Positions 36,629 through 46,200 of a DNA stretch of 64,000 nucleotides are shown one piece after another. The position numbers were made by a program, and so were the translations under genes. Every line of letters starts with the position of its first letter. The first letter of the stretch is position 1. Origin of the DNA: Ashinkailepas kermadecensis. Its lineage: Eukaryota; Arthropoda; Thecostraca; Neolepadidae. The stretch is from positions 186,001-250,000 of the forward strand of contig JAOTOM010004784.1 of assembly GCA_034440615.1 (NCBI GenBank), given 5' to 3'. The notes beneath the pieces were generated by a model. It made no database searches. It was not told the DNA's origin and saw nothing but the letters and a program-made list of their open reading frames with translations.

Positions 36629-36898
36629 TATTAGAGGTTTGTACGTTAGGAGTTGATACATTTGAGGTTATGATACATTTGAGGTTATGATACATTAGAG
36701 GTTATGACACATTAGAGGTTATGATGCATTTGATGTTATGATACATTTGAGGTCATGATACATTAGGGGTTATGATACATTTGAGGTTATGATACATTTG
36801 AGGTTATGATACATTTGAGGTTATGATACATTAGGGGTTATTAAAATTAGGGGTTGTGATATATTACGGGTTATGATACATTAGAGGTTGCGATACAT
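36629..36898. repeat. 17-bp satellite, copy 2 (inverted relative to copy 1)
   Basis: ATGATACATTTGAGGTT or ATGATACATTAGAGGTT repeats about 16 times, the reverse complement of the array at 27912-28217. It ends about 330 bp upstream of the UBE2H start codon and may be near or within its promoter region. Confidence 0.93.
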
Positions 36899-37231
36899 TC
36901 CCGCTTCCCCACTAGCAGTGTGTTTCTTGATCACTGAAAGTTTTCGTCAGCACCAATGATAGTCTAAGTTGCTAAAACGTCACGCCTTTCACCCTCATGA
37001 AGGTCAAATGTCTGTAGATTTATTGGTACGGAAAGAAAACACACGCAATGCGAATCAGTGACAGGTCCCAATTTCGATCTGAGTTTCTCCATTGTTTTGT
37101 TTGCGTGTTTTGTTTTGGATCAGCACAGTAGTCAGTAGGTTTGATTTATGTGCGTGATAGCTGTTGTGTTCTGGATCGGGTCGTGAGCTGTAGCCGGATT
37201 TCGGCTGCTGGAAGAAGCTTTTCTGGCCAAG
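36899..37231 (+). promoter_or_regulatory. Putative promoter and 5' UTR of UBE2H
   Basis: This is the only unique DNA between the satellite and the start codon. Two TCAGT words, the core of the arthropod initiator, occur at about 37054 and 37133. There is no convincing TATA box at a fixed distance. The start codon context CCAAGATG has A at -3. The transcription start cannot be fixed from sequence alone. Confidence 0.35.
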
Positions 37232-37284
37232 ATGTCTTCTCCAAGTGCAGGGAAAAAGCGAATGGATGCAGATGTTATAAAATT
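37232..37284 (+). CDS. UBE2H: UBE2H exon 1 (coding part)
   Basis: Encodes [17 protein letters not shown] plus the first two bases (TT) of Leu18. The donor GTATCC follows at 37285. It was chosen because the N-terminus matches UBE2H almost residue for residue and the phase fits exon 2. Confidence 0.93.
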
Positions 37285-40200
37285 GTATCCTTTTCCAGCT
37301 AACCATGAAATGGTTGGCACAGGATTGAGATTCAATGGAAGTCGAGCCTTCGGAAGCGTTAAATTGACCCATTAGTGTATGATGTATTGGAAAGTAGGTA
37401 GGTAGGTAGGTTGGTAGGTTCAAATTCTGAACACAAAAATGTGGTTATGCAGGATTACTTCACTGTAGCTGTTGTGGTACAAGTTATTAGTAGTTGCTAA
37501 AAATTGCTGGTGTAATTGCAAAAAATATCTGAAGAACACTTCCATATGGTTTTTAAGCTGACTGCTCTGAAAAGCCTAAAATCAGCACACACTGACTTCG
37601 CTAGCTCTGTACACAAAGAATCGGTACAACTATGCAATCATACCTTCATATTTTGGAAGAGAAAGGTCTATTGTTTATGAATACCACCATCTTTGTTATT
37701 TAGACACTGCACGTGACGAGGGAGACATCCAAAGGTATGTGTTTGGGAAACAGAACATGTTTGGATAGCCCTGCTTCCCTTACCTATAAAATGGAACAAA
37801 TCTGCATGCCTACTTACTGACTAGGCACAGCAAGACCAAAGTATTTTTTTAGTGGCATATTTATATAAAAACATGTTATTTACATTTGTTATTTACATTT
37901 GTTATTTACATTTATGTTATTTACATTTATGTTATTTACATTTATGTTATTTACATTTATGTTACTTACATTTATGCTATTTACATTTATGTTATTTACA
38001 TTTATGTTATTTACATTTGTTATTTACATTTCCATCTTTTGTCACAAAAGATGGAAATATAATGTTGAGTATTATGCCTATGTACCCCAGACATACCTAA
38101 GGGAGGTTGTTTGTGCTTTAATCATGTCTTATGTGCATTTTATGATGTCAAGGATGTGTTTGTGTGGAAATTGGAGCATGCCTCTGGATTTTCTGGTAAA
38201 TTTCTGTTAAGTCATAAAGTCATAAAGTGCTTAGACTTAATAAGAGCCACAAGGGCCAATCCAGTTAAGCCTGGAAATGGAAGATACCATAAGCCCAGTA
38301 AAAAGACCCACCCCAACCATCACCACAACCTAAAGAAACCATCCACCAACATCCCACACACCTATCAATGCCTATCTACCCTAGCTATCCAGCCATATTC
38401 CCTTGATCCACTCTTAACACATGTGGATTGAATGCCTTACCAATAATTTTCAAACTGCATCCATGCCTGCTTAAAGGGGTCTGTGCCATGCACACTTACT
38501 TAGCATAAATCTCACCCCATCCATCACTAATTAGAACTCAAAAACAAGATTTTACTGTCTAAAAGAATTGTCCACCCTACTTTTAAATACATTAAATGAG
38601 GAACTCCCCACAACATCAACAGGCAGCCTATTCCACTGATCAACAACCCTTAGGTTGTGGGTTCGAGTCTCACCTGTCCCTACTCTTCGTCCGTGACCAA
38701 TCAGCGTCAGAGACTGGCGACGCTACATGACTCAACGGTCGACATGTCGTAAAACCAATAACCAACCAACCAACCAACCGATCAACAACCCTTTGACTGA
38801 AGACCTGTTGTTGCTTAACTGTCCTGCACCTCAGCTTGTCTAACCTGAATTGATGACCCCTGTGTGATACTCTAAGCCAAAGAGCATCATTCAAATTGAC
38901 CTGATCTAGCCCTTTAGCAATTTTTTACATTCCAATCATGTCCCCCCTGAATCTCATATACTTGAATGCATACATATATAATGCCATGAGCCTTTCTCCA
39001 TAATCTAAGTTACCTATTCCACTGATGATTCTAGTGACTGTGTTGCACTCTTTCTAACATATCTATATCTTTTTCTAGGTAGGGGCTCCATGCTTGTACA
39101 GAATATTCCAAGTGGGGTCACACATATGCTAAGTACAGTTTTTTTATGACTTCCTTGCTCTTATATCTCACTCATATTAATGAGTCCCAGCATTCTGAGT
39201 GCCCTGTTCCTAGCTGAGATACTTTGTTTTTCTGCTTTAATGTCTTTTGAAACCAACACACCTAAGTATTTTCCTCTTCAATAACATCCAGTTCCCTCCC
39301 TCCCATTGTATAACTGAAAGTCTCACCTCCAGGCCCCAGATGCATAACCTTACACTTATCATGGTTGGAAGACCTCTGCCATTGATCAGCCCACTTTTTA
39401 GGTCCTCCAAGTCTAGTTGAATATTACTAGATTGTTCACTACTGTTAGCCACTCCTACCAGCTTGATGTCATCAGCAAATTTGAACACTCTATTCCTCAG
39501 CCCTACCTCAATGTTATTCACAAAGATGATAAAGAGAAGTGGCCATAGAACAGAGTCCTGTGGTACTCCACTCAGAACATCCTTCCGATCAGATGTACAT
39601 CCATTTAACACTACCCTTTGCTTCCTTCCCCTCAACCAGGCTTCAATCCAACCTGGAACTTTTCCAACAATCCCATGTTGCTGTAGTTGATGAATTAGCC
39701 TTCCATGTGGAACTTTATCAAAAGCTTTGCTAAAGTCCAAGTACACAACATCCATCCTGCTTTGATTGTCTACTTCTTTAGTAACATACTCCATGAACTC
39801 CAACAGGTTAGTTAAACAAGACCTTTGAGATCGAAATCCATGTTGAGTATCCCTTAAAAGGTTTAAAAAAATGTGTGCCTGATCAAAATTGGTTGAAGCG
39901 CCCTAAAGCCCAAATAACTAACTAACTAACTGAACACTCTGTTTAACCAGATTTTCTAGTACCTTGCAAACTATTGAGGTCAAACTATTGGTATTTTAAG
40001 GTGTTTTATGGATTCTTGGAATGTATCATTATAATGCAATATTTATGAACGTGACTAAGATGATGGGACCACTCATTTTCTGTGCAAATGCTTACTTTTC
40101 AAGTTGTGAGCAAATAACACAAAAAGAGACTGAGTTAGGTAACACAGCATAGTCATTAAGTCATAAAGTGTTAAGGCTTAATAAGAGCCACAGCGGGCCA

Positions 40201-43200
40201 TCTGGGTTAAGCCTATGTAGAAAAGATACTAGAAAAGAAAATGCTCATACCACAATCAATCCATTATCTCAAGTTCCAAGGGAGCTATATATCTCAGGCT
40301 ATCTAGCATCATTCACCTGATATTGCATAACACACTCCTCAACAATTCCAAACTCCTCCAATCATGCCCCATTGTGCTACCATAGCACATCTCATCAGTA
40401 TTACATCCTGAAGGAAGGTGCTGAATCGAATGCTACGGACCACTCTATATAGTATAATATAATACTAGTAGTATAATATACCCAATATGGCTAGTATAAT
40501 ACTAAATTTATTAGCATGCTCAAAAACATAAGGGTCCAAGCTTCAACAATAATGCAGGGGCCAACATCACCCACACTCATCAATGTGTTCCTACCTTACA
40601 TATCCAGCCCTATTCACTTGATCTCACTTAACAAATGTGACTTGAGTGCCCTACCAATCATTTTCAGATTCCATACATGCCTGCCTAAAGGGGCCCATGC
40701 AGTGCACACCCACTTAGCATAGATATCACCTCATCCACCACCCCTTAGAACTCAAAAACAAGATTTTGCAACCTAAAAATCTTGTTAGTTGTAAAAAACC
40801 TAAACATTTCTATCAAGAAATTAACTCAGCATACAAAATTGCTCTGGCTGAAACATTTGTGCTTCATAACAATATATATTCTGTAATCAGCAGATATGTT
40901 TAGACTTGAAGGTTTTTGAAAATGTAGTTGCTCACAAACTTATGGTTGGCAGCTGGAGAGACAGGTACATGAGCCATTCCATTCCTGAGCTCTTTACAGG
41001 ACAAGGGAAATTGGCTTTCCATCTGAAAGTGCTTATGCATGTGTGGACGTATGTATGTCTCGGTTGACTTTGCATCTCTTTTACTTCAGCTGGTAGCAAC
41101 ATGCAATATGCATATAAAGACTTGATTCCATGGTGCCATACTAAGTTATCATATGGTGGTGCCACGTTTTAGCTCGTAGCTCCGTTTAGCTCATAACCCA
41201 TTGACTTCCTGTGCCGGATTGCACCTGCACCATTGGCCATTGCTCAAAGCCAGTACATGATAAAAAAATTACAGGATTATCTGGTGCATATAAATATTGC
41301 TGTTTAATTCTTCCCCTAAGTTTGTTTTGTACCTGACAATACCCAGATCGTGTTCCCAGCTAGGCCAACTGAACAAGACATTCTCTGTCTTTGGCAAATA
41401 TGGAAGTAAGCTGTGGTGTGGTGTACATCATCTCCAATTTTGCATATCCATGTGTTAAAGATTGACATCTGTGGGAGCCATCTGTCACTGAATAGTTTTC
41501 GTATGTGTTTGGAGCTATTATTCTCTATGGGCCTCGTTCAGGCTGATGTTTCCTTAACCTGAGAACCAACTGCAGGATTGAAAGCAAGCATGAGGTGACA
41601 ATATTGAGTGGCCTCAACGAGTTCACTGTGAAGTTCTATGGACCCAAAGGCAGTGAGTAGCCATCAAACTGATCTGATCTACTGATTAAGCTGTCACATG
41701 GTGTGACTGCAATGCTGGGCGTGACATACAGGCAGGTGATTGTCTATCAGCCCATGTAATCCATCAGCCACTATGGCAGGGTTAAAATTTGGTTTTTCGT
41801 TAGGTGTGAGATGTCGAAACGAGCACGGTAGGATGTAGAAATTTGCCATGGAATTAGGGTCATTTAAAATGCCTTTGATGTATTTAAGACTCAAATTTGA
41901 GCCAATGGCATGCTCATGACTGTACCTTTATCATTTGTTTTGAAATTTTGTATTTAGGAAGAGCTATATTCTGGATAGCGAGAAAAATACCTATGCTATA
42001 AACTGGAATTGTATACCATATTACATTATATTTAATCACTTTACCTGAAATTGTGTTGCAAAATGTTGGTGTATCACCATCCCTTATTGAGAGCATGAGC
42101 ATGATACTTATGAACGAGATACTGTTAGAAGGGAGATACGAAGACATCATAAGCACGCATCACGAAGCAGGATGTCGATAATTCGTGGAGAAGGATGTTG
42201 ATTGTGTGTTCAGAAAGTGGTATATTCCACCCTATCTCACGAATAATTTGCCACTGCGCTGTGGTGCTCATGGTTGCGAGCGAGAGCGAATCCTGAGCGG
42301 GAACGAGTCCTGAGCGGGAGCGAATCCCGAGCGAGTCTACTTCCGTGTTTATTGTACGAGGGTTCACACGAGCGGCCCGACCGACCCCGCCCAACCCGAC
42401 CGTCATGGTTTTGAGCGGTAATAACTTCTTGTTCAAGTGTTTTGCGTTTTAGTTTTTCACTCAGTCAGATGTGTTCCTTTAATTTTGATTTTGGCAATTT
42501 TGCATCCCAATTTTCTACATGAACCATGTTTAATCTTGGCTGAAAGAGGTTTGCGGCGGCTTTACCGCTGGCGGCAACATTGCAGCATCTTCCTACGGTG
42601 TAATAAAAAAGAACATTTCAAGTTCTACCTTTGCAACACCCAGTCACATCTGCTCCTTTTGTTTTGATATTTGCCAACTTTGATTACAATATTTCCCCTG
42701 AATCTGTGTTCAAAGAAAGTGGTTTGCAGCAGCATCCCTTCGCGCGGGCAGCCTATAAGGCACATCGCGCCGCAGCCTGTGCCCACCGTCCGTCCCGAAT
42801 CCAGCCACGGCCGGTCCACCCCTGTGACGTCATACCACCACGTGACCTGTGAGCCTCGTAGACCGCAGGCGCAGTGCCAGTTACCGGCCGTCCGTCGTGC
42901 TGAAAGGGTTGTGTCACAGCCACCATGAGTAGGGTGGCTGTGAGACGTAGGGTCGGTGGCACAGCATGGCGTATATGCCAATCCGGAGAGTGGGCAGAGT
43001 CCGTTAAGTTTGAGGTACGCTGCATGCCTTCATGGGCTGTCACAGTGCAGTTGCGGTCGGTCCACAAGTCCGAGATTTGGTGCCAGATCCTGTGCCTGCA
43101 GCAGGGGAGCTCCACAGCCCGCCGGCCTCGTGCCCTGGTGTGTCCTAGTGCCCCTGATGGTGCATTGTACTGTATCATTTAGTGCAGGAGGTAAGCTGCC

Positions 43201-46200
43201 TCCTCGCTCGTCCCAGTGCCCCTGATGGCACATTGTACTGTATCACTTAGTACAGGAGGTAAGCTGCCTCCTCGCTTGTCCCAGTGCCCCTGATGGTGCA
43301 TTGTACTGTATCATTTAGTACAGGAGGTAAGCTGCCTCCTCGCTCGTCCCAGTGCCCCTGATGGTGCATTGTACTGTATCATTTAGTACAGGAGGTAAGC
43401 TGCCTCCTCGCTCGTCCCAGTGCCCCTGATGGTGCATTGTACTGTATCACTTAGTACAGGAGGTAAGCTGCCTCCTCGCTCGTCCCAGTGCCCCTGATGG
43501 TGCATTGTACTGTATCATTTAGTACAGGAGGTAAGCTGCCTCCTCGCTCGTCCCAGTGCCCCTGATGGTGCATTGTACTGTATCATTTAGTACAGGAGGT
43601 AAGCTGCCTCCTCGCTCGTCCCAGTGCCCCTGATGGCACATTGTACTGTATCACTTAGTACAGGAGGTAAGCTGCCTCCTCGCTCGTCCCAGTGCCCCTG
43701 ATGGTGCATTGTACTGTATCATTTAGTACAGGAGGTAAGCTGCCTCCTCGCTCGTCCCAGTGCCCCTGATGGCACATTGTACTGTATCATTTAGTACAGG
43801 AGGTAAGCTGCCTCCTCGCTTGTCCCAGTGCCCCTGATGGTGCATTGTACTGTATCATTTAGTACAGGAGGTAAGCTGCCTCCTCGCTCGTCCCAGTGCC
43901 CCTGATGGTGCATTGTACTGTATCATTTAGTACAGGAGGTAAGCTGCCTCCTCGCTCGTCCCAGTGCCCCTGATGGTGCATTGTACTGTATCATTTAGTA
44001 CAGGAGGTAAGCTGCCTCCTCGCTCGTCCCAGTGCCCCTGATGGTGCATTGTACTGTATCATTTAGTACAGGAGGTAAGCTGCCTCCTCGCTCGTCCCAG
44101 TGCCCCTGATGGTGCATTGTACTGTATCACTTAGTACAGGAGGTAAGCTGCCTCCTCGCTCGTCCAGTACCCCTGATGCCACATTGTACTGTATCACTTA
44201 GTACAGGAGGTAAGCTGCCTCCTCGCTCGTCCCAGTGCCCCTGATGGTGCATTGTACTGTATCATTTAGTACAGGAGGTAAGCTGCCTCCTCGCTCGTCC
44301 CAGTGCCCCTGGTGCCACATTGTACTGTATCACTTAGTACAGGAGGTAAGCTGCCTCCTCGCTCGTCCCAGTGCCCCTGATGGTGCATTGTACTGTATCA
44401 TTTAGTACAGGAGGTAAGCTGCCTCCTCGCTCGTCCAGTGCCCCTGATGGCACATTGTACTGTATCACTTAGTACAGGAGGTAAGCTGCCTCCTCGCTCG
44501 TCCCAGTACCCCTGATGGTGCATTGTACTGTATCATTTAGTACAGGAGGTAAGCTGCCTCCTCGCTCGTCCCAGTGCCCCTGATGGTGCATTGTACTGTA
44601 TCATTTAGTACAGGAGGTAAGCTGCCTGCCCCCTGTGGTATTGTATATTTAGTGCAGGAGGTAAGCTGCCTCCTCGCTCATCCCAGTGCCCCTGATGGTG
44701 CATTGTACTGTATCATTTAGTGCAGGAGGTAAGCTGCCTCCTCGCTCGTCCAGTACCCCTGATGCCACATTGTACTGTATCATTTAGTACAGGAGGTAAG
44801 CTGCCTCCTCACTCGTCCCAGTGCCCCTGATGGTGCATTGTACTGTATCATTTAGTACAAGAGGTAAGCTGCGTCCTCGATGTCGTTTCTTTGTAATATG
44901 TGAGTCAAAACTATCACATTTTCGAAGTCTGAAGCGTTTTGCCACTTCTAAAGACATAAGATAAAACCAGTGGAAGGATGAGGAAATCAGTGCGCATTTG
45001 TGCCGATTCCAATCGACGATCTGGCGTTCTAAGCAAAATTGGTTGCGTGCAAAGCTTGCGCTGTGTGGCCGTGTTCGGGCGTTGTGCGGCGCCGACATGT
45101 GCTGTGTGTCCAGGTTTAAGCTCAGTGCAATGGTGGTGTGCCGTGTGTTTTAGCGCCGTACGAGGGAGGTGTGTGGAAGGTTCGCGTCCACCTGCCGGAA
45201 CACTACCCGTTCAAGTCTCCTAGCATCGGCTTCCTGAACAAGATTTACCACCCGAACATCGATGAGATGTCCGGCACAGTCTGCCTGGATGTCATCAACC
45301 AGGCGTGGACCGCGCTGTATGGTATGATGCTACTCGCGTGCCGCATGGATACCCTGTTTTTTAACCTTGTCTCACCATTTACCTGCGGTCCAAAATCTGA
45401 CCATATTACCACGCCACAGTTAATGTTCCACGAAATCCAGATGGCTAACCAGGCAACTTATCAAGGCGGTGAATGTGTGGGCCCATGTGTTACATGACAT
45501 CATTGGTTGGTTATTGGTTTTACGACACGTCGACCGTTGAGTCATGTAGCGTCGCCAATCTCTCACGCCGATTGGTCGCGGGCGAAGAGTAGCGACAGGT
45601 GAGACTCGAACCCACAACCTTTCGATTGTGAGACGAGCATCTTACCCCAAGACCACTCGTCCCCGTTACATGACATCAAGTTTGTGTCGAAGTTCACCTT
45701 CATTCGCCGCTATGCGATATCTCCTGCTACTCACTTGGCATGATTTACCACGTCACTGTCCAAAAAAGGTTTCATTATAACGCCTGCAATTTGCATGCAG
45801 AAAAATGATTAAAAATTCAGATCAGGATGAAAAGGTATCCTTCCATTAACCGTGAATTTCCAGGTTACGTGTTGAATTATTTCACACTGCACTGCCTACA
45901 ATCTCAAAGTTGCAGATTACCAGATAGTTTTGTGTGGTCCATAACCGTTGAATACATCACATAACGTCCTGTGAAATACCGACGGGTTGCTACGTATACC
46001 AAGCAGTTGGTTGGCACACATGTTGTTTGAAAGACACTAATTATGTATTTGCCTGTAAATCGAACTCTGCATGGCGGAAGTATACCGCTTCCAAATGATT
46101 GGTACATTTGCACGTGATAAGTCGCTTCAAAACATGACATCTCAGAAACTGCATCCTCGCAGTACGAGGGGCGTCCAATTGACTCCCCGCACTGCGAGCA

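Larger units (their letters stand above)
38212..39990 (-). mobile_element. CR1-type LINE of a second subfamily, copy 4 (intron 1)
   Basis: The minus strand encodes a reverse transcriptase related to, but clearly distinct from, copies 1-3, with a 3' UTR ending in TTTATGAC octamers instead of TTTATGTC. It is 5'-truncated near 39990. A SINE splits its C-terminal coding part (38652-38779), and a LINE-tail fragment interrupts it at about 39880-39932. It is antisense to UBE2H. Confidence 0.9.

Noticed and set aside
42625..43233. Cluster of overlapping frames on both strands upstream of the 68-bp array
   Set aside because: GC-rich intron 2 sequence without a domain; the frames run into the repeat. 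No evidence of an additional UBE2H exon.
45590..45664. Functional tRNA-Val gene
   Set aside because: The head of the SINE has A- and B-box-like parts, but the anticodon and acceptor stems do not pair well. It is continuous with the SINE body and flanked by the SINE's target duplication.
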